Source: Comamonas thiooxydans
GTDB lineage: Bacteria; Pseudomonadota; Gammaproteobacteria; Burkholderiales; Burkholderiaceae_C
Reading direction: 5' to 3'
Length of the DNA stretch: 64,000 nt
NCBI RefSeq assembly: GCF_000964545.1
Contig: NZ_BBVD01000010.1
Coordinates: 62,001-126,000, forward strand
Shown: positions 8,812 through 16,707 of the stretch, piece after piece
How the letters are laid out: the number at the start of each line of letters is the position of its first letter
Position numbering within the stretch: the first letter of the stretch is position 1
Notes under the pieces: model-generated
Databases searched by the model: none
What the model was told of the DNA's origin: nothing
The model's input: the letters and a program-made list of their open reading frames with translations, nothing else
Made by a program: the position numbers and the translations under genes

Positions 8812-10137
8812 TTAGGCCAGCATCTCCTTGCCCCACTTCACGGCAGTGCCCACGGCGATGGATTCGACGTGACGGGGACCGAAGTCGTTGTGATTGATCA
8901 CGCGCACCAAAGTCTGGTCACGTTGGAAGGCGCTGACGGTGTCACCGTTGGCGTCCTTGTAAGAGGCTTCGGTGCTATAGGCCAGAGCGAGCTGCCCGGT
9001 TTCACCGATGTAGCAATCGGAGTAGTCACCGAAGTAGATTTCGGATTCGTCACCACCCGCCCCCAGGTTGATCGGGATCTGCGTGGACAGCTTGTAGGGG
9101 TAGCCCTTGAAACGGCCTTCATTGATCTCGGGATAGGCCAGGTTGCCGTTTCCATCACGAACCGTCTGCAGGAAGCGGACGGTACGCGGATTCATCATCC
9201 AGCCACAGCTAGCCAGCTTGGCGTTCGCCAGCTCCACGCGAAGCATCAGGCTGCCGCAGAAGGCATCGATTTCCGCCATGGTTGCACCCGCCGGTGCGGC
9301 CACCACGTTGAAGGCCGGCGCCCAGTAGCGCAGACCTTTAGGGGTGAGCCCGCCGTTACCGTTGGAACGGATGAAGGTGATGTCTTCATACAAGCCAACG
9401 CTTGTAAAAAGATCATCCACAACAATCGCGTCCACTTGCGGATTGACGCCCTGGAACTTGAGCAGGTCATTGCTGATAGGCACCAGAGCCGCCAGCTTCT
9501 TGGCCTGGAGCTTCAGGTCCTCAAAGGTCATGCCAGTCACGGGAATGTCGGTATCCATGCCGATATAGCCCACCGAGGTGTTGCCCTTGACGCGAGGCAG
9601 TCCCATGTTGCCGTTGATCAACGGCAATGTCTTCACACCGAAGCTGCGCAGGATGGATACCGGGCGCAGCGATTCAATGACCTCGCGGGCCATGTTTTCA
9701 GGGATGAGCACCCCGCCAGCTCCGGGAGTGGTTGTGGACAGCGCCATGACCACGCCCTCGTCCAAACCGCCTTGGCGGGCCAGCTCGGCAGCCTGCATCT
9801 GGTTGCCTTGAGCCTGAGCGATCATGCGAGCCATCTGCGCGACACGAGTGCCGGCGGGCGCGTTGTCGTGGACCGTGATATGGGGTGCAGCAGCTGGAGG
9901 GGATGCAATGCCACGGCCAGATTCAGTGACCGGCACCGCCGCCGAGGCTGCCAGGCGCTCTGCCGATTCGGCACGGGTAATTTTTGCGGTCAGGTCAGCC
10001 ATCTGGCTTTCCAGGGATGTGAACTGTTGCAGTTCTTCGGCCGAGAGGGTTGCGCCGTCGGCTTCCTTCTTGGCCAAGGCCTGCAGCTGGGTATTGAGCT
10101 GGGCGCGTTCGCTGCGGAGTTGAGTCACGAGAGACAT
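8812..10137 (-). CDS. HK97-fold major capsid protein with N-terminal scaffold (delta) region
   Basis: A 441-residue protein. Residues 1-60 form a charged coiled coil (LRSERAQLNTQLQALAKKE...), a delta-domain-like scaffold normally removed by the prohead protease. After a linker, the capsid fold begins near residue 130 (STTTPGAGGVLIPENM), a classic Phage_capsid family start, followed by P-domain and E-loop-like segments. GWMMNPRTV and the C-terminal LVRVINHNDFGPRHVESIAV are also family-typical. A protease gene lies just upstream, consistent with maturation cleavage between about residues 100 and 130. A terminator hairpin separates it from that gene. Confidence 0.92.
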   Translation of the reverse strand: MSLVTQLRSERAQLNTQLQALAKKEADGATLSAEELQQFTSLESQMADLTAKITRAESAERLAASAAVPVTESGRGIASPPAAAPHITVHDNAPAGTRVAQMARMIAQAQGNQMQAAELARQGGLDEGVVMALSTTTPGAGGVLIPENMAREVIESLRPVSILRSFGVKTLPLINGNMGLPRVKGNTSVGYIGMDTDIPVTGMTFEDLKLQAKKLAALVPISNDLLKFQGVNPQVDAIVVDDLFTSVGLYEDITFIRSNGNGGLTPKGLRYWAPAFNVVAAPAGATMAEIDAFCGSLMLRVELANAKLASCGWMMNPRTVRFLQTVRDGNGNLAYPEINEGRFKGYPYKLSTQIPINLGAGGDESEIYFGDYSDCYIGETGQLALAYSTEASYKDANGDTVSAFQRDQTLVRVINHNDFGPRHVESIAVGTAVKWGKEMLA

Positions 10138-10164
10138 GGTTTGCTTCCTTGAGGCAATAAAAAA

Positions 10165-10189
10165 GCCCGCACGGCGATTGCCTGCGGGC
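10165..10189 (-). terminator. Hairpin terminator between protease and capsid genes
   Basis: On the minus strand the stem GCCCGCA/TGCGGGC (10189-10183 and 10171-10165) is followed by a run of six Ts (complement of 10159-10164). It lies in the 74-base gap between the S49 protease stop and the capsid start, so the capsid gene must be reached by read-through or antitermination, or by its own promoter. Confidence 0.75.
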
Positions 10190-10211
10190 CGGGGGATCTG
10201 CCGCGAACGCG

Positions 10212-11165
10212 TCAGAGTTGAACTTGTGCTGCAGCAGCTGCAGCGCGTACAGAGAGCCGACTGCCGCTGGGGCGGTTGGCCCGTGTCACGGCGATAGCGC
10301 GGGTGATGTTGTCGAGAGCGTCGGTCGGCGCTTCCAGGCGGTCGGCCAGGCCCAGGCTGATTGCCGCTTGACCTCGATAGACCCCGGCCTCCGTGGCGCG
10401 CACGGCATCGGGGCTCAGCCCGCGATATTCCGCAATCGCATCGACGAACATTGCATAGCCTTCATTGACCAGTCCCTGCAAGTACTGCAGAGACTGCTCC
10501 GTGAGGGGTTCATGCGGCGAGAGGTCATTCTTGTGGGCACCAGCGTAGACCGTGGTCACTTTGACGCCGGCCCGCTCCTCCATCACAGAGCGGTCCATAT
10601 GCTTGGCAATCACGCCGATGCTGCCCACGCCGCTGGTGCGGCTGACCACCAGCTCCGAACAAGCCGCCCCAATCAGGTAGCCACCGCTAAAGGCCTGGAA
10701 GTTGACGATGCCCGTGATGGGCTTTTGCCGACTCATGGCCCGCAGATCCGAGGCCAGCTCAAAAGCACCCGTGGCAGAACCGCCGGGGCTGTCGATGTCC
10801 AGGACGATGCGCTCCACCTTGGGATCAGCCACCGCACGGCGCAGTTCGCTGCGCAGCCCTTCATAGCTGGTCATGGTCTCGCAGACGTTCATGTGTGCGC
10901 CACGGCTGACCAGCAGGCCATGCACAGCGATCACTTCCACGCCCGTGGACTCAACGACCGCCCGGCGCTCGGCCTCCTGCCTGGCCAGCGCAGCTGAATA
11001 GTCGTCATCGTCGTGCCACATGCGCGGCTCGGTCGGGCCTGGCAGGTTGATGATGTTCAGGCCCATGGTCTGATTGGCCCAGCGCACGGCCATTTCGACC
11101 GTGTCGGGCGTGGCGAGAAGGGGCTGATTGAACAGCAGCCCGGCTGCACGGAGATAGCTCTTCAT
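10212..11165 (-). CDS. Phage S49-family (SppA-like) prohead protease
   Basis: A 317-residue serine peptidase of the S49/ClpP-crotonase fold used as head maturation protease (lambda gpC-like). The SPGGS motif (about 126-130) is followed by the nucleophile Ser160 in AFSGGY, and the general-base Lys is probably Lys212 in AGAHKND, 52 residues later as in single-domain S49 enzymes. No signal peptide or membrane segment is seen, unlike host SppA. The ATG overlaps the portal stop (ATGA), and the capsid gene follows, so it would cleave the capsid delta domain and scaffold. The C-terminus is Ala-rich and possibly disordered. Confidence 0.88.
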   Translation of the reverse strand: MKSYLRAAGLLFNQPLLATPDTVEMAVRWANQTMGLNIINLPGPTEPRMWHDDDDYSAALARQEAERRAVVESTGVEVIAVHGLLVSRGAHMNVCETMTSYEGLRSELRRAVADPKVERIVLDIDSPGGSATGAFELASDLRAMSRQKPITGIVNFQAFSGGYLIGAACSELVVSRTSGVGSIGVIAKHMDRSVMEERAGVKVTTVYAGAHKNDLSPHEPLTEQSLQYLQGLVNEGYAMFVDAIAEYRGLSPDAVRATEAGVYRGQAAISLGLADRLEAPTDALDNITRAIAVTRANRPSGSRLSVRAAAAAAQVQL

Positions 11166-12445
11166 TGCGGTGCCAGTAGTTTTTCAATTTCACGCTGCTG
11201 GTTCACCAGCTGGGCGCGCACTTGAGGGTTGTTGAGATCCGGAGTGCCCTTGCTGGCATCCACCATGTTCAGCGGCTGCAGGTAGGTATCCCCTCCACCG
11301 ATGGGCGGCATGTTTTCCAGGCGCCGAATGTCGTTGACCGACAGCCAGCCCCACTGCCGCCCGATGGCGTAGGCCTCGTAGCGGCTTTTTTGATCGCCCC
11401 GCATGAGGCCGGACAGGTTGAACTCGATGAAGTAGCGCCCCCGCTCCTTATCAAGCAGAAAGTCGCGCATCATTGCGCCCTCGTGCCGCTTGGCCCAAGG
11501 CAACAGCGCGAACACCACGAAATGGATCAGCAGCTGTTCAATGGTGTTGTAGTTGGCCTTCTCCAGGTCGTTGACCATGGGCAGCGGGATCTTGTAGATC
11601 CGAGCCACATCCACGCCCGATGTCTTGAGCATGGAGATCATCTCGGCATCGACGTTGGACAGTGAAACCGCCTTGAAGGTCATGCCCTCCTGCAGCAGCG
11701 CCACTTTCCGAGCATTGTCTGCACCGCTAAATTTGCTGCCCCACTGGTTGATGATCCCGTCGATGGTGGCCTGGTCAGTGATGGCCCTCATCTCCTTGGG
11801 CCGCTCAATGACGCCCGACAGACTGGCTCCGTTGGCAAAAGACTTTCCCGCAAATGTCCGTACTGTCTGCGCAAGGCCAATGGCATCGGCGTGCAGCTGA
11901 ATGGGCGACAGCCCCAGATAGCCGTTATGGCTGTGCCAGCGAACGTGGTGCACCAGGCGCATGGGCAGCGGTGCACCGGCGCCGGCCACCTGGTAATAGG
12001 GCAGTAGATCCGGCCCCTTCAGCACTGTGACCTTGGATGAATCCAAAGGCCAAAGTGCCTTGACCTGGCCGTGATCGTCACGGTCGATGAAGGAATAACT
12101 GTTGCCGCGCAGACCTGCGGCCATCTGCGACAGTTCCACCCGTTCGTAGGGAGTCTGGAAGTCGTTGGGCTTGCTGCGCAGGACGTTGTAGAGCGGATGA
12201 TCAGTGGCAGCGACCCGCCCCCCATCGTCGAGGCGCTCATACAGCTCAGCCGGGCAAGAGGCCAAGCTCTCAGCCAGCAGCGTGACGCAGTTCTGCAAGA
12301 TGGGCAGGGCCAACGCAGATTCAGGCGTGACACGCACACCGGAGGCGCTCACCCCGACCGATCCCAGAAAGCCGTTCCAGAAACCGCCTTTGCTGTCGAC
12401 CAAGTCGCCGGTGCCACCACCGCCAAGCAGCGAAGAGAAAAACAT
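11162..12445 (-). CDS. Portal protein, HK97 family
   Basis: A 427-residue protein with the HK97-type portal pattern: TPESALALPILQNCVTLLAESLASCP near residue 40, YNVLRSKPN around 95, then WHSHNGYLGLSPIQLHADAIGLA and the ring-forming helices near IEQLLIHFVVFALLPWAKRHEGAM. The C-terminal GWLSVNDIRRLENMPPIGGGDTYLQPLNM segment is a family hallmark. Twelve copies form the DNA entry ring at one capsid vertex and bind terminase. It follows the large terminase and a small membrane peptide and overlaps the protease start. Confidence 0.92.
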   Translation of the reverse strand: MFFSSLLGGGGTGDLVDSKGGFWNGFLGSVGVSASGVRVTPESALALPILQNCVTLLAESLASCPAELYERLDDGGRVAATDHPLYNVLRSKPNDFQTPYERVELSQMAAGLRGNSYSFIDRDDHGQVKALWPLDSSKVTVLKGPDLLPYYQVAGAGAPLPMRLVHHVRWHSHNGYLGLSPIQLHADAIGLAQTVRTFAGKSFANGASLSGVIERPKEMRAITDQATIDGIINQWGSKFSGADNARKVALLQEGMTFKAVSLSNVDAEMISMLKTSGVDVARIYKIPLPMVNDLEKANYNTIEQLLIHFVVFALLPWAKRHEGAMMRDFLLDKERGRYFIEFNLSGLMRGDQKSRYEAYAIGRQWGWLSVNDIRRLENMPPIGGGDTYLQPLNMVDASKGTPDLNNPQVRAQLVNQQREIEKLLAPQ

Positions 12446-12454
12446 GGCGATCCT

Positions 12455-12637
12455 TTACTTTTGGGCATCGCCCTTGGCGATCAATGCGGCTGCGGCCTTA
12501 TCCAGCAGCAGCGCATACAACAACAGACCGACCCCGGCCACGCACAGCGCCACCGGAATGCTCCACAGAGCCAGCCCACCAACCAGGAGGGCGAAGCCGA
12601 GCACTCCAAACACAAACGAGAGAATCCGCAGCTTCAT
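12455..12637 (-). CDS. 60-residue membrane peptide between terminase and portal
   Basis: The peptide starts MKLRILSFVFGVLG and is almost wholly hydrophobic, with two predicted membrane segments (about 5-24 and 26-48) and a short charged tail ending AKGDAQK. The ATG at 12637 overlaps the TGA of the large terminase gene (ATGA), which argues for a coupled start; a longer upstream extension in the same frame lies inside the terminase gene and is unlikely to be used. Similar two-helix peptides occur at this place in other HK97-type prophages. The role is unknown; it could act at the membrane during packaging or in lysis timing. Confidence 0.6.
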   Translation of the reverse strand: MKLRILSFVFGVLGFALLVGGLALWSIPVALCVAGVGLLLYALLLDKAAAALIAKGDAQK

Positions 12638-14445
12638 ATCCGCACTCCTGATTCGTAAATGGAAGGTCCGCCCAACTGGGAGCCCTTCCCGCTGATACCG
12701 CAAGCCATGACCGAGGCGACGATGCCGTCAATTCGGCCGATGGCCTTGGACTTGTCCACCTTTCGGTTGTTGGCCGGGTCATGAGTCACCACGGCATTTG
12801 CCGCATTCCAGGTCAGCACCGGATTGCCGTCATGCATCAGCCGTTCGATATCAGCGTCCTGCTCCGGGATCTGCTCCTCGCCCGACTCATCTGCGACAAG
12901 CTCTGGTGCACCCAGAAGACGGCGTTCAAACTCATCGACGGCAGGCCCCATGGACTGGTAGCCCTGGCCGAAGCCTTCCATGGCTGGCAGCGTGATGTTG
13001 TTGTCAGCCATGAGCTGCAGCAGGTCGGCAATGCGCCAACGGTCGTAGGCGATCTTTTCCACCCCGGCGAAGTATTCGCAGATGGCTTTCAAACGCCGCA
13101 GCACAAACAGCTTGCTGACTGCTCTGCCTGGCGTAGTCTCCAGCCAGCGCTTTTCGATCCACTCCCTATAGGGGACGCGATCCTTTTTCTCCCTGGCATC
13201 CAGGTCGTGATCCGGTATCCAGAAATAGGCCATCAGCCGCCAGCAGGGGTCTTCAATGGTCGGGAAGAACAGCAATACAAAGGCCGTCAGGTCGGTGGTG
13301 CTGGACAAGTCCAGGCCGCCCACTGCCCTACGATTCCTGAGTAGCTTCAGCGGAAACTTCTCTTCTGCTGCCGTCCATATCTCCCAGTCGATCCATGGCG
13401 ACTCGGCCTGCGTCCACACGCAGAAGTTCAGGCGCAGCACCTTGGCCTGCAGCGACGGCATGCCCCTTGCGCTCTGCACCTGCGCCCGCAGGTAGGCATA
13501 GCCTGGAATGCCTTCGCGCTGACCTGGCAGGCGATATCGCAGCGACGGATTGACCTTGGGCCAGCAGCGCTCATCCTTGATCGGGTCGTCGCCCTTATCG
13601 AGCGAGCAGATGAAGCCGAAGAACCGATCATCCTGCGCCTTGCCCGTGCACACGTCTGCACCGTAGTCGTGATACCGACCGCAGGGCGTGTTCTTGTCGC
13701 TGCCGCTGTTGGTGATCATGATCACCATGGCCCGCCGGCGGCTCTTTGTGCCAGCAACCATCATGTCAATGACTGTCGCGGTCTTGTGCTCGTGCACCTC
13801 GTCAATCAGGCCTACATGAGGGCGAGGACCAGAGCTGCCCTCGTCTGCAGAGATGGTCTTGAAGAAACTGTTCGTGTTCGCGTAGAACAGGTTCCAGACC
13901 TTCTCATCCCGACCCGACTGCACCAGGCGAGAGGCAAGGTCGGGCGACTGGTTGACCATGGCCACCGCATCACGAAACAGGATCTGCGCCTGGTCTTTCT
14001 TCGTCGCTGCAGCGTAGATTTCCGCCCGCTGCTCAGAGTCAGCCGTCAGACCATACAGGCCGATGCCCGCCACCAACGGGCTTTTGCCCGAGCCTTTGCC
14101 CGTCTCGATGTAGACCACGCGGAAACGGCGCTGCCCGTCATCCATGAACCAGCCGTACAAGCTGCCTACGATGAAGGCCTGCCAGGGCGCCAGCAGGAAG
14201 GGCTTGCCTTCGTAGTCGCCGCCATTGAGTTTGAGGACATCCTCAAAGTAGCCGATGGCGCGGTCTGCTGCATCCTGGCTCCACACCAGGCCGCGCTTGT
14301 GACCGGACTTGAGGTCACTGAGATGGCGCTTGCATGCAGCGCGCACCAGTGGGCCTGCGATGATGCGCCCCTGCAGCACGCGGCGCGCGAATTTAAGGAC
14401 GCGGCAATCAGCTGAAGTAGCGCTTAACGGCGTCCTTTTCGTCAT
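12634..14445 (-). CDS. Terminase large subunit (TerL)
   Basis: A 603-residue packaging motor. The ATPase half has a Walker A motif TGKGSGKSP (about 114-122), an acidic Walker B GLIDEVHEH (about 206-214) and a likely coupling motif near MIMITNSGS. The nuclease half begins near GGLDLSSTTDLTAF, whose Asp is the first metal ligand of the RNase H-like fold. This arrangement is that of HK97-type TerL proteins, which pump DNA into proheads and cut it, usually with the adjacent HNH protein. GGGGAG about 9 bases before the ATG at 14445 supports this start. The gene overlaps the small terminase by 38 bases in another frame. Confidence 0.93.
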   Translation of the reverse strand: MTKRTPLSATSADCRVLKFARRVLQGRIIAGPLVRAACKRHLSDLKSGHKRGLVWSQDAADRAIGYFEDVLKLNGGDYEGKPFLLAPWQAFIVGSLYGWFMDDGQRRFRVVYIETGKGSGKSPLVAGIGLYGLTADSEQRAEIYAAATKKDQAQILFRDAVAMVNQSPDLASRLVQSGRDEKVWNLFYANTNSFFKTISADEGSSGPRPHVGLIDEVHEHKTATVIDMMVAGTKSRRRAMVIMITNSGSDKNTPCGRYHDYGADVCTGKAQDDRFFGFICSLDKGDDPIKDERCWPKVNPSLRYRLPGQREGIPGYAYLRAQVQSARGMPSLQAKVLRLNFCVWTQAESPWIDWEIWTAAEEKFPLKLLRNRRAVGGLDLSSTTDLTAFVLLFFPTIEDPCWRLMAYFWIPDHDLDAREKKDRVPYREWIEKRWLETTPGRAVSKLFVLRRLKAICEYFAGVEKIAYDRWRIADLLQLMADNNITLPAMEGFGQGYQSMGPAVDEFERRLLGAPELVADESGEEQIPEQDADIERLMHDGNPVLTWNAANAVVTHDPANNRKVDKSKAIGRIDGIVASVMACGISGKGSQLGGPSIYESGVRI

Positions 14446-14935
14446 TACCGAACAACTCCCCTTGCGGCAGCGGCGCAGATTTCATGTTTCGCCGGGCCAG
14501 GGGCGACATACCGAACAGCGCGCCGGCGGCGTTCGCGCGCTTTTCCGCGTCGTTTGCCAACTGGCGCCAGACGCTGATCTGCCTTGCGCCCGTGGCGTAG
14601 GTCTGCACATCGCCGCTTTCTGGATCTGCCAGGTTCTTCTTTGCGATCAATTCACGGAAGCGGCGCCAGTCGGCCACGGCCTCGCAGTAGGAGGCAAGGG
14701 CCATCATGTCCAGCTGATGCACCCAGCCCAGCGTGAGCAGATCGACCACCACGCGGCGCCACTCATCCTGTGCGGCCGGGCTGAGGAATTCCGGCATCGG
14801 CGGCTCGCTCGATGCGACCGTCTGGGCCTCCACTTCGCGGAGCAGGTCAGCCGCGTTTTTTTTGCTGGCATTTCCGCCTGCGAGGTGCAGAAAAGAGGGT
14901 TTGGCGCTGCGGCCAGAGTTTGCATTTCCAGCCAT
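14408..14935 (-). CDS. Terminase small subunit, P27 family
   Basis: A 175-residue protein starting MAGNANSGR, the common N-terminus of P27-type small terminases (MxGNxNSGR). The middle carries PPMPEFLSPAAQDEW and LVDxxALASYCEAVADW-type helices (here LDMMALASYCEAVADW). It recognises phage DNA and regulates TerL. A strong AGGAGG lies 7 bases before the ATG at 14935; the open frame extends upstream to 15019 but that part has no good ribosome-binding site and no family similarity. It follows the HNH gene and overlaps terL. Confidence 0.88.
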   Translation of the reverse strand: MAGNANSGRSAKPSFLHLAGGNASKKNAADLLREVEAQTVASSEPPMPEFLSPAAQDEWRRVVVDLLTLGWVHQLDMMALASYCEAVADWRRFRELIAKKNLADPESGDVQTYATGARQISVWRQLANDAEKRANAAGALFGMSPLARRNMKSAPLPQGELFGNDEKDAVKRYFS

Positions 14936-15032
14936 ACAGGCCTCCTGACTTGATACCCCCCCTCCCCATATTTCCCGCATTTTGCGAACGGAGAGGGGCT
15001 GTCGGTCTCGAACCTTCAAAGGGTCGAATTTT

Positions 15033-15437
15033 TCACCCCCCCTCCCCCTCGGGTCGGCGTCGGTTCCATGGGTGAAACGGGTCTGAGGGGCGGCCCGAGG
15101 GGTCGCATCCAGGCACCCGACCGGACTTTTCGGCCCGCTGCTTCACCGAGTCATGGCAGTGCTTGCACAAGGGCTGCCAGTTGGACCGGCTCCAGAACAA
15201 CTGCTGAGCTGCAGCCAGGCGGGCCGGATCTCCCGACTCCCTGGCCTCGCGCAGTCGCGGCGCTTCGATGTGGTCAACCACAGATGCTGGCTCCACTTCT
15301 CCCTGCTTCGCGTGCTCTGCACACAGCGGGTTGTCACGCAGGAACTGATCGCGGGCCTGTTGCCAGGCGTAGTTGTAGCCGCGCGAGTGCGAGCTGCCGC
15401 GCCGGTCGTCATGCGCCCGTTTGCTGGCGTTGCTCAT
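15033..15437 (-). CDS. HNH endonuclease of packaging module
   Basis: A 134-residue protein starting MSNASKRAHDDRR. The motif set fits HNH: NPLCAEHAKQGEVEPASVVDHIEAPR (first His and metal site), an Asn-containing SRSNWQPLCKHCHDSVK (N and H, with a CxxC zinc ribbon). In HK97-type phages the neighbouring HNH protein works with TerL and is needed for cos cleavage. CGGAG upstream supports the ATG at 15437; the longer frame to 15482 overlaps a terminator hairpin and is less likely. The C-terminal 25 residues are Arg/Pro-rich. Confidence 0.87.
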   Translation of the reverse strand: MSNASKRAHDDRRGSSHSRGYNYAWQQARDQFLRDNPLCAEHAKQGEVEPASVVDHIEAPRLREARESGDPARLAAAQQLFWSRSNWQPLCKHCHDSVKQRAEKSGRVPGCDPSGRPSDPFHPWNRRRPEGEGG

Positions 15438-15465
15438 AGTTGCTCCGAGGGGGAGGACAAAAGAA

Positions 15466-15494
15466 AACCCCGCACAGCGCAAACTGGCGGGGTT
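15466..15494 (-). terminator. Intrinsic terminator ahead of late operon (tR'-like)
   Basis: Minus-strand stem AACCCCGC/GCGGGGTT with a 13-base loop, followed by a T-rich tract (complement of 15455-15465). It lies between the Q-like gene stop (15559) and the HNH start (15437). The interval 15495-15558 contains a possible minus-strand promoter (TTGCAG, 16 bases, TAGTGC). This is the layout of lambda Q-pR'-tR'-late genes. Confidence 0.68.
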
Positions 15495-15558
15495 CCCGGC
15501 AAGGACTCAGCGGTTAGGGGCACCGAGCACTAGCTTGCCGCAAATGTACTGCAACTCT

Positions 15559-15984
15559 CTATGTTGTAAAACTCCCTTGGAGCTGCGCATGGGAGCGTCT
15601 GCGCTCTTTATCCTGAGCAAGTGCCACCAGCCAGGCATCAATGGCACGGTCTGCAGCATCCAGTTGCGCATGCACTGTTGACGGGGCGCGGCCAATCTGG
15701 CGGGCGGTGCCCGTCACGCCCAGGTCACGGACATAGATGCAGTGCAGCGTCTCATACAGGTGGGACTTGCCGCCCTTCAGCGACTCCACCGCCTTGTCCG
15801 TCTCCTCCGCCTCCAGGTGCAGCACCGGCATGACCGACTCGCGGTTCTTCTGCGGCTGCTCAACGCTGGCACCCCACACGGCCAGGATGTTCTGCGATGG
15901 GAAGCCGAGACCATTGTTGTCTCTCCGTGCCCGCCACAATGCCCAGTTGTCCAGGCGGCGCTTGATGTGCTCGATCCGCGCCAT
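15559..15984 (-). CDS. Q-like late antiterminator (putative)
   Basis: A 141-residue protein. An N-terminal W-x-x-W-rich segment (RRLDNWALWRARRDN) and a C-terminal sigma-like helix-turn-helix (YVRDLGVTGTARQIGRAPSTVHAQLDAADRAI) follow the architecture of phage-82/21-type Q and related RinA/ArpU-like late regulators. It is the last gene before an intrinsic terminator and the late packaging operon, the place expected for Q. The tail (ERRRSHAQLQGSFTT) is basic and polar. Without a profile search the Q family cannot be separated from other small sigma-4-like phage regulators, but position and fold pattern agree. Confidence 0.58.
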   Translation of the reverse strand: MARIEHIKRRLDNWALWRARRDNNGLGFPSQNILAVWGASVEQPQKNRESVMPVLHLEAEETDKAVESLKGGKSHLYETLHCIYVRDLGVTGTARQIGRAPSTVHAQLDAADRAIDAWLVALAQDKERRRSHAQLQGSFTT

Positions 15985-15986
15985 GG

Positions 15987-16331
15987 TCAGGAGCCCCCCA
16001 GATCACCGTGGCCGGCGATCATGCACACGTGTGCACAACCAAAGCGAGCCATCAGACGCGACACCTCAACCGCCCGAGCAAAGCGCGTGAAGGGCGCACC
16101 GACCACCTCGCCGCCCTCGCATGCCCAAAAGAAGTCGGGCCGCCCAGTCAGGCCCATACGCACGATGCCCCACACAGCCTTGTCCTTCTCGGCATAGCGC
16201 AGGATCGTCTTGTACACCTCGGGCATCTTGGCCTTGATTCGATGCTGCCCCTGTGTGATCAACCAACGCTCATGTTCTGACCACTGACTGCTCACTTTCT
16301 GATCTGTTGTCCCTTTGTCCATTCTGTCCAC
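15987..16331 (-). CDS. Hypothetical phage protein upstream of Q-like gene
   Basis: A 114-residue protein with no family I recognise. A helical N-terminal part (QGQHRIKAKMPEVYKTILRYAEKDKAVWGIVRMGL) is followed by GRPDFFWACEGGEVVGAPFTR and a hydrophobic end (LMARFGCAHVCMIAGHGDLGGS). The gene stops 2 bases before the Q-like start, so both are probably co-transcribed. The start is either a GTG at 16331 or an ATG at 16322; the GTG/ATG region lies inside a cluster of TGGACA repeats. The Cys-rich end could bind metal, but the Cys spacing is not a known motif. Confidence 0.62.
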   Translation of the reverse strand: MDRMDKGTTDQKVSSQWSEHERWLITQGQHRIKAKMPEVYKTILRYAEKDKAVWGIVRMGLTGRPDFFWACEGGEVVGAPFTRFARAVEVSRLMARFGCAHVCMIAGHGDLGGS

Positions 16332-16546
16332 CCTTTATATATAGAGTTCAGAGAACCCGCCTGCAAGCCACGCGCACGCGCACCTGCACCCCTAACGCAT
16401 CGGCCTGTGCCCGCCCGCAAGTCCAACTCCGCAGACACCAGGACACCACAACCATTCGGCAATGCAGCGGCCTCAACCCTGGAAACCAGGAGAAGGGGTA
16501 TCTGGTGAGGTCCATGCAAAACGCATGGACATCGTGGACATGGACA
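16308..16546. repeat. Two inverted clusters of TGGACA repeats in a gene-free gap
   Basis: The gap 16332-16707 holds no gene I can support. At its left edge, TGTCCC/TGTCCA occur at 16308, 16316 and 16325 (plus strand); TGGACA occurs at 16526, 16535 and 16541. The clusters face each other about 200 bases apart. A perfect 8-bp inverted repeat GTCCATGC/GCATGGAC lies at 16510-16517 and 16523-16530, next to the second cluster, and an AT-rich run TATATATA lies near 16337. The array could be an iteron-type origin or a control region; neither is shown. Confidence 0.55.
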
Positions 16547-16707
16547 GACATCAGCCGATAGGCACACCAAAGCAGGCCGTCCCCGCCACTGCACCGCAGG
16601 CCTGGCACACCATTGCCATAGCCACTACGTGGACGCGAATCACGCCTCCAGCCACGTAGGCAGTGCAGCGCGATTCAGGCGCTGCCCTCCATTGAAAAGA
16701 TTGGTAA

